Part shown: positions 35,076 through 43,530 of the stretch, piece after piece
Position numbering within the stretch: the first letter of the stretch is position 1
How the letters are laid out: the number at the start of each line of letters is the position of its first letter
Assembly (NCBI GenBank): GCA_002410065.1
Contig: DHQB01000023.1
Coordinates: 6,176-70,175 of the forward strand
Direction: 5' to 3'
Source: Bacteroidales bacterium UBA5349
GTDB taxonomy: Bacteria > Bacteroidota > Bacteroidia > Bacteroidales > Tenuifilaceae
Length of the DNA: 64,000 bases
Made by a program: the position numbers and the translations under genes
Notes under the pieces: model-generated
Seen by the model: only the letters and a program-made list of their open reading frames with translations
Databases searched by the model: none
What the model was told of the DNA's origin: nothing

Positions 35076-36893
35076 GTGAAAAACAGAATAATTTTTTTAC
35101 TAAAATTTTCCGCATTTTGGATTTTCTTTTTTCTTTTAGCCCGATCCCTCTTTTTGGCCTATCACTATAACGAAACTTTCTCACTATCGCTAAACGAGTG
35201 GGCGAACATTTTTATTAGAGGTTTATGGATGGATCTATCCATTGTTGGCTACATAATGTTGTTAATAATGGTTATTGTAGCCATTCTTTTCTTTTCAGGA
35301 AAAGCAACTAAAAAAGCAGTTAATATCATTACCATTATTCTGCTTGCAGTATTTTCAATAGTTATAGTTGTTGATTTAGAGTTATATAGTAATTGGGGTT
35401 ATAGAATTGACGCAGCTCCTATACTTTATTTAAAAACTCCAGGCGAAGCCATGGCCTCTGTTGAGGGCTGGGTTATTGTCCTTTTTACTTTGTTCAGTAT
35501 TCTCCTGTTTTCAGCATCATACTTTGTTTACACACTTATTCTTAGAAAAACCAAATTAGCAAAGGCTAAATGGTGGAGTATCCCAATATTTGTGTTTTTG
35601 GCTTCTACAATGATTATTCCCATTAGGGGCGGATTTGGTGTTGCACCAATGAACCCGGGCAAGGTTTTTTTTAGTAGTAATTTATATAGTAATCATGCAT
35701 CACTAAACGTAATTTGGAACCTAATGTATAGTATTTCAAAGTCGGGGAATATGTACAAGGAATATCCAAATTATGCCAATGAGGTTGAGTCGACCAAGTT
35801 CTACGAGTCTTTAAATATTGGAAAGGAGAGTGCTGAAAAGGTACTCAATTGTGATAAGCCCAACGTGGTGATTATTCTCTTAGAGAGTTTTTCTGCAAAA
35901 ACAATTGAGTCTTTAGGTGGAGCTGAAGGGGTTACCCCAAATTTTACAAAGTTATCCAATGAGGGTTTACTGTTTACAAATATTTACGCATCGGGCGATA
36001 GGAGCGACAAGGGCATAATTGCTGTACTAAGCGGATTTCCGGCTCAACCAACCCAGTCAATCATTAAGCATACGGTAAAAGCATCAAAATTACCCAGTAT
36101 AAGTAATTCATTATATTCTGTAGGATACAGCACTGCATTCTATTATGGCGGCGATCCAGATTTTGCCAATATCCGATCGTTCTTATACAATGCCAGTTTT
36201 AAATCGATAATTACGCAGGATGATTTCCCGAAATCGCTTCGGGTGAGTAAATGGGGTGTGCACGATGAGCATTTATTCAAGCATCTTTTAGCCGATTTAG
36301 ATAGTGCTCAATCGCCCTATTTTAAGCTTCTTTTCACACTCAGTAGCCACGAGCCCTACGATATTCCTGAGGAACCAGCCTTTCCGGCTACTTCACTTGA
36401 GAACATGTACCTAAGTAGTGTAAACTATACCGATAAGTGGTTGGGATGGTTTTTTGAGCAAGCTCAAAAAAAGAGTTGGTACGATAATACCCTTTTTGTG
36501 CTTATAGCCGATCATGGGCATAAGCATCCGGGTTCAACCCCTTACTATAAGCCCGAGAAGTTTGCAATACCAATGTTGTGGGTGGGTGGAGCGTTGGATA
36601 CCATTGGCATTATCAGCAGGATTGGAGGACAAATTGACTTGGCACAAACACTCCTTTACCAGCTTAATATAAAGGCTGATGATTACTACTTCTCAAGGAA
36701 TCTTTTGTCTGACGAAAGGAACCCATTTGCATACTATGTTTTTAACGATGGATTTGGATTTGTAACACATGAAGGGGTGTTTGTTTGGGATCATGTTGGC
36801 CAGCGCACCATTGTTGATGCACCCAATGATAGCATAAAGGAATCTGCATTCTCGTATTTCAGTAATTATCAGCGCTATTTCCTAGGGCTTTAA
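35076..36893 (+). CDS. LtaS-like membrane phosphotransferase/sulfatase
   Basis: A 605-residue protein with five N-terminal membrane helices (about 8-200) and an extracytoplasmic alkaline-phosphatase-fold domain (about 260-560). Glu270 in VIILLESFSAKTIES is a metal ligand. Ser310 in ASGDRSDKG sits where LtaS has its nucleophilic Thr, and LIADHGHKHPG carries the metal-binding Asp and His. Gram-negative members modify lipids or glycans with phospho-head groups, and lipoteichoic acid itself is not expected here. The start codon is GTG, the only one giving the complete first helix; no ATG lies nearby. Confidence 0.87.
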   Translation: MKNRIIFLLKFSAFWIFFFLLARSLFLAYHYNETFSLSLNEWANIFIRGLWMDLSIVGYIMLLIMVIVAILFFSGKATKKAVNIITIILLAVFSIVIVVDLELYSNWGYRIDAAPILYLKTPGEAMASVEGWVIVLFTLFSILLFSASYFVYTLILRKTKLAKAKWWSIPIFVFLASTMIIPIRGGFGVAPMNPGKVFFSSNLYSNHASLNVIWNLMYSISKSGNMYKEYPNYANEVESTKFYESLNIGKESAEKVLNCDKPNVVIILLESFSAKTIESLGGAEGVTPNFTKLSNEGLLFTNIYASGDRSDKGIIAVLSGFPAQPTQSIIKHTVKASKLPSISNSLYSVGYSTAFYYGGDPDFANIRSFLYNASFKSIITQDDFPKSLRVSKWGVHDEHLFKHLLADLDSAQSPYFKLLFTLSSHEPYDIPEEPAFPATSLENMYLSSVNYTDKWLGWFFEQAQKKSWYDNTLFVLIADHGHKHPGSTPYYKPEKFAIPMLWVGGALDTIGIISRIGGQIDLAQTLLYQLNIKADDYYFSRNLLSDERNPFAYYVFNDGFGFVTHEGVFVWDHVGQRTIVDAPNDSIKESAFSYFSNYQRYFLGL

Positions 36894-36934
36894 GGCTGTA
36901 TAAACTAAGGTTAATCTCCCATAAGCTAAGAGTA

Positions 36935-36965
36935 TTGTATGTTATAAAATTTTAAAGTAGGTTTG
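36935..36965 (+). promoter_or_regulatory. Promoter of the M28 peptidase gene
   Basis: TTG (36935-36937), 20 nt, TAGGTTTG (36958-36965); both elements and spacing fit the Bacteroidota consensus. Leader of about 75 nt. Confidence 0.65.
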
Positions 36966-37043
36966 TAACGCTTTGTTTTATGTATGAATAATAGCAATTA
37001 TAGTGATGAAATGCTATTAAGAAATCCTTAAGAGTTATAGCAT

Positions 37044-38822
37044 ATGAAATTGATTAAAAAAGTATTAGTTCTTGTGTCTTTTGTTCAACTATTTGCCTGC
37101 GGAACAAAATCAACGCACAATCCTGAGATACTTAGGGAAGAACACTTTGCCCATATCGACTTTTTAGCATCGGATTCGTTGATGGGTCGATTACCCGGTA
37201 CCCCATTCGATAGGGTTGCAGCCAAGTACATTAAAGATTATTTTGAAGGGAATGGTTTTGCTTTATTAGGGAAAAATGGTTATCAATTCTTCGAGTTTAT
37301 CGATCATCAGGATATTGGTGACAATAATTCATTTAGGGTTAATAAGCAAGCTCAAACTTTAGGAACCGATTACGCTGTTTTCTCTTTCTCATCAAGCGAT
37401 ACACTTTCTGGCGCTGTAATTTTTGTTGGTTATGGTATCGATTATGAAAATGATACCTTGGCATGGAACGATTTTGCTAACCTTAACCTCACCGATAAGT
37501 GGGCATTAATACTAAGGGGCGATCCGTTGTTGCATTTGGATAAAAGCCCTTTCTCTTCAATTGTAACCGATCGGCACAAGGCAATGGTTGCCAAGGAGCA
37601 TGGAGCAGCAGGCGTTATTTTTGTTTCAGGTCAAGGCTTCGATGCGAAAGATGAGCTAATATCTTCAAAGCAGAAAAATTTCCCAATCGGGATTCCGGTT
37701 CTGCACGTAAATCGTAAAACGGCCGATGTCATTCTCACGGGAACAGGAAAAAAAGTAATAATAATTGAAGAAGAAATTCTTTCGAGTAAAAAGCCACTAA
37801 GCCTTATTGCTGGTAGTAATGTGTGTGCACGAACCGATATTATAACAAAAAAGAAGAATACCCAGAATGTTATTGCTCTAGTTGAGGGTAGCGATCCGCA
37901 GCTAAAGCATCAGTATATAGTTGTCGGTGCACATTTCGACCACCTTGGCATGGGAGGCAACGGATCGTCGAGCCGCATGCCCGATACTCTTGCTGTGCAC
38001 AATGGTGCTGACGATAATGCATCAGGGGTTTCGGCTATTCTCGAAATAGGCCACAAACTGCTCGAACAAAAGCCAAAGCGTAGCATTGTTATCGTGGCAT
38101 TTGGAGCGGAAGAGATGGGATTACTTGGTTCTAGGTTCTTTGTTGAGAATCCATTAATCCCTTTAGATTCAATTGTTGCTATGGTAAATATTGATATGCT
38201 GGGTAGATTAAATAGTGAGAATACACTGCAGATTGGTGGCGTTAAAACAGCAGTTGAGGCCGATAGCCTCTTAAATGCTCTTAACATTAACTACGAATTT
38301 AATTTAGCGCTAGCTCCGCAGGGCTATGGTCCATCCGATCATGCCAGTTTTTATGCTAAAAACATTCCAGTTCTATTCTTTTCAACAGGAGCACATGCCG
38401 ATTATCATACTCCCAATGATGATGTTGAGCAAATAAATATTGAAGGGCTGTACAAGGCATCAAACTATATTTATGATGTAGTAAGCAGCATGGCCAATGG
38501 CGCTGGTAAGCCAACGTTTCAAGAGGCTGGTCCTTCAGCACCTATGTCAAGGCACGGCGGTGAATTAAAGGTTAGGCTTGGTATTATGCCCGATGTTAGC
38601 GGTGTGCGTAACGATGGCTTGCAAGTGCTTGCTGTAAACGATAGCCAGCCAGCCGGCTTAGCAGGTATTCGCAAGGGCGATATAATTACGGCATTAGGTG
38701 GCCATAAAATTAATAATATTCAGGATTATATGTTTTACCTGCAAAAACTTGAGGTTGGCACTACCGTTTCTGTTGAGTTTAAGCGTGAAGAGCAAACAAT
38801 GGTTGTGCTTGTACAACTTTAA
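37044..38822 (+). CDS. M28-family lipoprotein aminopeptidase with PA and PDZ domains
   Basis: A 592-residue lipoprotein (lipobox QLFAC, Cys19). An N-terminal segment and a protease-associated insertion (about 95-250) precede an M28 zinc peptidase core (about 260-480). Zinc ligands are visible in VGAHFDHLGMGG, HNGADDNASG, GAEEMGLLG, NIDMLGRL and HTPNDD. The C-terminus (about 505-592) is a PDZ domain (LQVLAVNDSQPAGLAG followed by RKGDIITALGG). It is likely a periplasmic or outer-membrane peptidase for peptide scavenging. The PDZ may recruit substrates or a partner. A membrane protein gene follows by 43 nt. Confidence 0.92.
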   Translation: MKLIKKVLVLVSFVQLFACGTKSTHNPEILREEHFAHIDFLASDSLMGRLPGTPFDRVAAKYIKDYFEGNGFALLGKNGYQFFEFIDHQDIGDNNSFRVNKQAQTLGTDYAVFSFSSSDTLSGAVIFVGYGIDYENDTLAWNDFANLNLTDKWALILRGDPLLHLDKSPFSSIVTDRHKAMVAKEHGAAGVIFVSGQGFDAKDELISSKQKNFPIGIPVLHVNRKTADVILTGTGKKVIIIEEEILSSKKPLSLIAGSNVCARTDIITKKKNTQNVIALVEGSDPQLKHQYIVVGAHFDHLGMGGNGSSSRMPDTLAVHNGADDNASGVSAILEIGHKLLEQKPKRSIVIVAFGAEEMGLLGSRFFVENPLIPLDSIVAMVNIDMLGRLNSENTLQIGGVKTAVEADSLLNALNINYEFNLALAPQGYGPSDHASFYAKNIPVLFFSTGAHADYHTPNDDVEQINIEGLYKASNYIYDVVSSMANGAGKPTFQEAGPSAPMSRHGGELKVRLGIMPDVSGVRNDGLQVLAVNDSQPAGLAGIRKGDIITALGGHKINNIQDYMFYLQKLEVGTTVSVEFKREEQTMVVLVQL

Positions 38823-38865
38823 CAAAGTAAATTTTTATTGGGTTTAAAATTTTAAATTTGTTTAT

Positions 38866-39711
38866 ATGAAGCGAACAGTATGGTTTTGGCTAATTGCAAT
38901 AGCAGTTACTCTTGCTGCAATTGTTTTTCAGCGCCAATCGGGCCCAACTTACCCTAAAAAGGTTGAATTAAATATTGATACTATTGCTACTACAATAAAG
39001 TTGCCTCGAACCTCTGAGGTTGGAACCCAATTGCAGATTGGCATTCCCGCATTACCCTGGGAGTACACAGCTAAGCTGCATCACCGACCTTATCCATCGA
39101 ATAGTGATTGGGAAATTGAGCCACCATTTTGGCCAGAGAATGATAAATTTGTTTCGTACCTGCCAGAGATAAACCAAAAAGCAGCAAAGCTGGAGTACTT
39201 TATCGAAATAGAGCACTTTACATCGGGAAAGGTAATTGTATTACCCGAAGAACCGGTTGTTATAAGGTATAAGGGAGCAGTTCCGGCTTGGGCACTTATT
39301 CCTCACATCGTATTTATTTTTATTGCGCTTATATTCAGCAGTTTATCTGGTGTTATGGCTGCCTTTAAATATAATAAATACAAGTTTTGGTCTGTAGTTA
39401 CACTTATCCTAATCTTTGTGGGTGGCTTAGTTTTTGGGCCAATTGTTCAGAAGTTTGCATTTGGTCAATTCTGGACAGGTTTTCCGTTTGGTAGTGATTT
39501 AACAGATAATAAAACCCTAATAATGTTTGTTGTTTGGTTGGTGGCAGTTCTTGTAAATTGGAAACGTTCAGTTCCAATAGCTTCTGTTTTAGCAGCAATA
39601 TTTACTATTTTGATTTACTCTATTCCCCACAGCCTTCGAGGGTCGGAGTTTAACTACGAGTCGGGTGAAATTGTAACAGGAATGATTACCTACCTTAAGG
39701 CGTTTTTTTAA
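38866..39711 (+). CDS. Membrane protein of unknown function
   Basis: A 281-residue protein with one N-terminal membrane helix (MKRTVWFWLIAIAVTLAAIV), a soluble beta-rich region (about 30-135) that likely faces the periplasm, and four further helices from residue 140 (ALIPHIVFIFIALIF, WSVVTLILIFVGGLVFGPI, LIMFVVWLVAVLVN, SVLAAIFTILIYSIP). I do not recognise a family. A TAAATTTG -7 element ends only 5 nt before the start, so it is more likely cotranscribed with the M28 peptidase gene. A strong terminator follows at 39735. Confidence 0.75.
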   Translation: MKRTVWFWLIAIAVTLAAIVFQRQSGPTYPKKVELNIDTIATTIKLPRTSEVGTQLQIGIPALPWEYTAKLHHRPYPSNSDWEIEPPFWPENDKFVSYLPEINQKAAKLEYFIEIEHFTSGKVIVLPEEPVVIRYKGAVPAWALIPHIVFIFIALIFSSLSGVMAAFKYNKYKFWSVVTLILIFVGGLVFGPIVQKFAFGQFWTGFPFGSDLTDNKTLIMFVVWLVAVLVNWKRSVPIASVLAAIFTILIYSIPHSLRGSEFNYESGEIVTGMITYLKAFF

Positions 39712-39734
39712 AGTTAGGTGCTTTATATAAAATA

Positions 39735-39766
39735 AAATCGGGCTAACAATTTTGTTAGCCCGATTT
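39735..39766. terminator. Bidirectional terminator
   Basis: AAATCGGGCTAACA pairs perfectly with TGTTAGCCCGATTT around a short T-rich loop, between the convergent membrane-protein and Cys/His-rich lipoprotein genes. Confidence 0.85.
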
Positions 39767-39792
39767 GCTTTATGGTTTGCTTAAGTATGTTC

Positions 39793-40038
39793 TTACTCGC
39801 AATCCTTGGCTTTTTCTTTTGTAGCTTCATGGTCATGGTCACAATCGTGAGCCTTTGCTTCTTCTGTTTTGCACGAGTCTGTTTTAGCATGTTCACAATC
39901 ATGCTCTTCTTTTAGTTCGTCGTTGCATTCTACTTTAGCTTTTTCAGCATCGGTTTTTTCAGCTGTTGCTCCGCATGATCCTAAAAGAAACGCTATTGCA
40001 ACTAGCGAAGTGATAAGGAATAATTTAGTGCTCTTCAT
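39793..40038 (-). CDS. Small Cys/His-rich lipoprotein
   Basis: An 81-residue lipoprotein (lipobox LLGSC, Cys22). The mature part holds five more cysteines (38, 48, 56, 66, 80) and five histidines (46, 50, 64, 68, 70), spaced in motifs such as EEHDCEH, DSCKTEE and HDCDHDHE, within a Lys/Glu/Asp background. This composition points to metal binding at the envelope, for example zinc, copper or nickel buffering, but no family was recognised. It lies 87 nt downstream of a TonB-dependent receptor on the same strand, possibly one transcription unit. A weak near-consensus -7 box lies in the gap, so a separate promoter cannot be excluded. Confidence 0.8.
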   Translation of the reverse strand: MKSTKLFLITSLVAIAFLLGSCGATAEKTDAEKAKVECNDELKEEHDCEHAKTDSCKTEEAKAHDCDHDHEATKEKAKDCE

Positions 40039-40125
40039 CTTTTAAAATGGTTAATAGGTTAAACAAAAATCGTTTAAAAATAGTACATAAACCTAAAAAA
40101 ACAACAATAGTATGTCGAATGTTCA

Positions 40126-42183
40126 CTATTTAAAATTAAATTGATTCCAAATAGATTCTTTTGGTTCAATTTGACATTTAACTCCAATCGAAACCCATGC
40201 TCCGGGCTGTGGGATATTTCCCAAGTCGGTATAATGTTTATTAAACAGATTATTTATATCGATAAATGCTGTGAAGTTTTGCGCCTTATAGCTAATTGAA
40301 GCATCCATAATTGTAAAAGGCTCGTACACTTTCTCTTCATTGCTAGTATATTGGGTATAAGTGCCTGCACGGCTTTGCCAAGCTGCAGTTAGAGATCCTC
40401 TAAAACTCTTAAATATCTTAAAGGTAATGTTGGTTGTTAGCTTATGCTTCAGGTAATCTAAAGCGTAAAACGATTGTAATTTGCCACTCTCTTTATCCGT
40501 GTGCATAAAACTATAACTCGCAGTTGTGTTTAAAAGAATGGTATTTGTATTTGTAAAATCGAATTTCACGTTGGTTTCAAACCCTTTTGTATTTAATCTA
40601 GTATGGTTTATTGTTGTCCATTTTTCATCCTCTGTGTTTTTAACCCAATCAATAACCTGATTCCCAATTCTGTTGTATAAAATTAGGTTTGCGCTACATA
40701 AATTTGCTCTGTATTTCATTGCAAGTTCATAATTATCAGCCCTTTCGGGTTTTAGCTTTGGGTTTCCAATGTTGGTTGGTCCATTGTAATATAAATCGGT
40801 AAAGTTTGGGTATCGAATTGTGTTGTTTGCTGATGCGGATATACTTATAGCTCTATTAATGCTATAGGCTGCATCAACCCCATAGTTTTGGTGATGACTA
40901 AAAGCATTACTTAAGGTAAATTGCCCTCCAAACGAGATGGTAAACCGATTAAGGTAAAGCGTGTGTTCTGCAAACATCCCAGCCATTTTTCTGAATGCTC
41001 CATGGGTGTAACTTTTATCGGTATTGCTTATTGGTATTGGGTTCAATAATAGTTCACCCAGCACATTACTATATATGCCTTCATATTTAACATCAGCGCC
41101 AATCCTTGTCCGACCAACTTTATTTAGGTTAATAGCTTCAACTCTAGCCCCCATTACCGAGGTGGAGTGGTAGTTGTGCCCATTATACCATTCAGGTGAG
41201 TTGTATCGGAATAGCTCAAACCTATCATTGTGTTTTCGGAAGTATATGGACGGTGTAATGTCAACTTTTCCCCATTTATAGTTGTATGAAGCAGATGAAA
41301 TAAAGGTAGAAGTTTGTTCGAACTGTTCGGGGAATTTTGGTGAGTAAAAACCTTGTGCGCCAAATGCCTTGCTTTGGTAGCCTGTTTGTAGGCTAAGATA
41401 GCCTTTTCCTAGGTTTATTTTACCGTAACCAAAAAGATTGTGGGTGTAAAAATCGGTGTTTTTAGTATAACCGTCAGATTTTGCTGATGAGGTAGCAATA
41501 AAAAACTTATTCTTCAAACTGTTTAAACCCAGTGAGGCATCGCTTTTAATAAGCCCAAAGTTTCCGGCTCTAATGCCTACTTTAACAAGCGATTTTGGAT
41601 TGGTATGAGTAATAATGTTTATGGCTCCGCTAAATGCGCCTGGTCCATAAACTCTTGATCCAGGGCCCTGTAGTATTTCAATTCGGTCTATTGACTCTAT
41701 GTCAATGGGGATATTTAGGTTGTGGTGACCTGTTTGCGGATCGCTAATGTTTACACCATTTAATAAGATAAGAACCTGATCGAATGTGCCGCCTCTTATC
41801 ATTAGGTCGGCCTGTACACCATGCTCTCCGCGCTGCCTGATATCTATGCTTGCTATGTTTCCAAGCAGATCGTTTAGCGAGTTAACGGGTAAATCAGTAA
41901 ATTCATCGCTGGTTATTACCAGCACAGCCCTTGTAAGTGCAGAGTAGGTGCTTGCAGCTTGAGGCGAACTGATAATAATCTCCTCAATTTCAACGCTTTT
42001 ATTAACAGTAACCGTGTCAATTTGTGCCTGTAAAGATATAGGTAGGGCCAAAATGCTGTATGCAGCAGATATTACGCAAACCTTTATCAATACTTTTAGG
42101 CTGTTAAAAATGCCATACGATTTGTTACACCATCTGCGAAAGCAGATTCTGCGGGCTTTCAAAACTTGAAAGCTTTGTTTCAT
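40126..42183 (-). CDS. TonB-dependent outer-membrane receptor (BtuB-like)
   Basis: A 685-residue gated beta-barrel receptor. After a long signal region comes the plug domain (about 75-185), which includes VITSDEFTDLP, VQADLMIRGGTFDQVLI, LNGVNISDPQTGHHN and EILQGPGSRVYGPGAFSGAINI. A barrel of about 22 strands follows, with the typical PNFTDLYYNGPTNIGNPKLKP segment. It lacks the carboxypeptidase-D-like N-terminal domain of SusC proteins, and no SusD gene is adjacent, so glycan uptake is unlikely. Vitamin B12, siderophore or metal ligands are more likely. The N-terminus is longer than usual (cleavage probably near LQAQID). A Cys/His-rich lipoprotein gene lies downstream. Confidence 0.92.
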   Translation of the reverse strand: MKQSFQVLKARRICFRRWCNKSYGIFNSLKVLIKVCVISAAYSILALPISLQAQIDTVTVNKSVEIEEIIISSPQAASTYSALTRAVLVITSDEFTDLPVNSLNDLLGNIASIDIRQRGEHGVQADLMIRGGTFDQVLILLNGVNISDPQTGHHNLNIPIDIESIDRIEILQGPGSRVYGPGAFSGAINIITHTNPKSLVKVGIRAGNFGLIKSDASLGLNSLKNKFFIATSSAKSDGYTKNTDFYTHNLFGYGKINLGKGYLSLQTGYQSKAFGAQGFYSPKFPEQFEQTSTFISSASYNYKWGKVDITPSIYFRKHNDRFELFRYNSPEWYNGHNYHSTSVMGARVEAINLNKVGRTRIGADVKYEGIYSNVLGELLLNPIPISNTDKSYTHGAFRKMAGMFAEHTLYLNRFTISFGGQFTLSNAFSHHQNYGVDAAYSINRAISISASANNTIRYPNFTDLYYNGPTNIGNPKLKPERADNYELAMKYRANLCSANLILYNRIGNQVIDWVKNTEDEKWTTINHTRLNTKGFETNVKFDFTNTNTILLNTTASYSFMHTDKESGKLQSFYALDYLKHKLTTNITFKIFKSFRGSLTAAWQSRAGTYTQYTSNEEKVYEPFTIMDASISYKAQNFTAFIDINNLFNKHYTDLGNIPQPGAWVSIGVKCQIEPKESIWNQFNFK

Positions 42184-42211
42184 TATGAAATTAATTTTAA
42201 TTTAAAGAGCG

Positions 42212-42239
42212 CAAAGGTAAGCGTTTTGTACCTTTACAA
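42212..42239 (-). promoter_or_regulatory. Promoter of the TonB-dependent receptor
   Basis: TTG (42237-42239), 17 nt, TACCTTTG (42212-42219) on the minus strand, 29 nt before the start codon. No Fur-like or riboswitch structure was recognised. Confidence 0.5.
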
Positions 42240-42419
42240 CGATAAATTTTAGCTCTTTTAAAATCACTCAAACAACCGATAATCTTTAGGCATATTCCTA
42301 ATTCCCCTAAAAACAGTAAACACAGCCTAAGCCAATATAAATTTATATACTACTTTGCAGAATAATTTTAGGGTTTGGTGCAGCATAAATCTTTAAAACT
42401 TCGTCATTAAGACAGAAAA

Positions 42420-42986
42420 ATGAGGAGAGTTAAGTATCTCAATAATAATCAGTCATTGATTGACCTTTGTAAAAAAGGTGATACAAATGCACAATTTGAA
42501 ATATACAGCCTGTACTCTAAGGCAATGTATAACACGTGCTTGCGGATTATTGGCGATACAGTTGAGGCGGAAGATGTTTTGCAAGAAGCGTTCTTTAAAG
42601 CATTTGATAAGATTAATACATACAGAAACGAGGTTAGCTTTGGTGCTTGGCTAAAGCGAATAGTGGTTAATGCGTCACTGGATCAGCTAAAAAAATCTAA
42701 AGTTGATTTAATTCCTTTAGATAGTATCCAGGAGATTAAATCGGAGAGTGGCGAAGGCGATGATTTTGAACCAGAAACGGTGGAGGAGCTTAGATGGGCA
42801 ATAGCACAATTGCCCGAGGGTTACCGAACAATAGTTTCCTTGTTCTACTTCGAGGGATATAGCCACGATGAGATATCGCAAATTCTTGGAGTAAAAGCCT
42901 CTACATCACGTTCGCAGCTAACAAGAGCAAGGCAACATCTTTACGAATTAATGAAAATAAAAGGCAAAAATATTAGGCATGGATAA
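42420..42986 (+). CDS. ECF-type RNA polymerase sigma factor
   Basis: A 188-residue sigma-70 family group IV factor. Region 2 (about 25-90) has YNTCLRIIGDTVEAEDVLQE and AFFKAFDKINTYRNEVSFGA-type core-binding and -10-recognition segments. Region 4 (about 125-180) has LPEGYRTIVSLFYFEGYSH and the helix-turn-helix GVKASTSRSQLTRARQHL. Its stop codon overlaps the next gene by 8 nt, so the one-TM protein downstream is cotranslated and is the natural candidate regulator. Likely target genes include this cluster itself, but no operator evidence is available. Confidence 0.95.
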   Translation: MRRVKYLNNNQSLIDLCKKGDTNAQFEIYSLYSKAMYNTCLRIIGDTVEAEDVLQEAFFKAFDKINTYRNEVSFGAWLKRIVVNASLDQLKKSKVDLIPLDSIQEIKSESGEGDDFEPETVEELRWAIAQLPEGYRTIVSLFYFEGYSHDEISQILGVKASTSRSQLTRARQHLYELMKIKGKNIRHG

Positions 42987-43518
42987 GTTGCAAGAATTTA
43001 TAGAAAGAAACAGGGTGGGCCTAAGTGATGTTGAACCTCCTTACGGACACGCCGATAGGTTTAAGGCTAAACTTATGGCACAACCTACAAAAACCAAAAT
43101 AAACCCTTGGCTAGTAGCAAGTGCAGCAGCAATTGCAGGGCTTATTCTTACTGCAAGTTTTAGTTTACTATTAGGCCTTACTGGTTTTTCGCCCCTATTG
43201 CAGAACGATTTTTTAACTATAAGCCTATCGCCTGAACTGGTGCAAATTAGCGAATCGTACCAGTATCAAGTTAACCAAAAGCAGCATATCATCAACAGGA
43301 TGCTGGCAGATGATAGTAGTCCGCTAAAAGTGGAAATACAATCAACAATTGACGAGCTAAATAAGGGACAACAAGGCATGCTAGAAGAGCTAACCAATAG
43401 CCCAAAGCCAGATAGGGCGAGGTTTGTAATTAGCCGTTATTATCAAACTAAACTAGCAGTTTTAGAGGGAATAATATCAAATTTAGATGAAGCAAAATTA
43501 GATAATGAGTCACTTTAA
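42979..43518 (+). CDS. One-TM protein, candidate anti-sigma factor
   Basis: A 179-residue protein with about 40 cytoplasmic N-terminal residues, one membrane helix (WLVASAAAIAGLILTASFSL, about 45-65) and a 110-residue periplasmic helical region. It has no zinc-anti-sigma HxxxCxxC motif and no recognised domain. Position (ATG overlapping the sigma factor stop) and single-pass topology suggest it restrains the sigma factor in response to an envelope signal. This is inference from context. The periplasmic part contains coiled-coil-like stretches (STIDELNKGQQGMLEELTN). Confidence 0.8.
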   Translation: MDKLQEFIERNRVGLSDVEPPYGHADRFKAKLMAQPTKTKINPWLVASAAAIAGLILTASFSLLLGLTGFSPLLQNDFLTISLSPELVQISESYQYQVNQKQHIINRMLADDSSPLKVEIQSTIDELNKGQQGMLEELTNSPKPDRARFVISRYYQTKLAVLEGIISNLDEAKLDNESL

Positions 43519-43530
43519 TATTATTAAATT

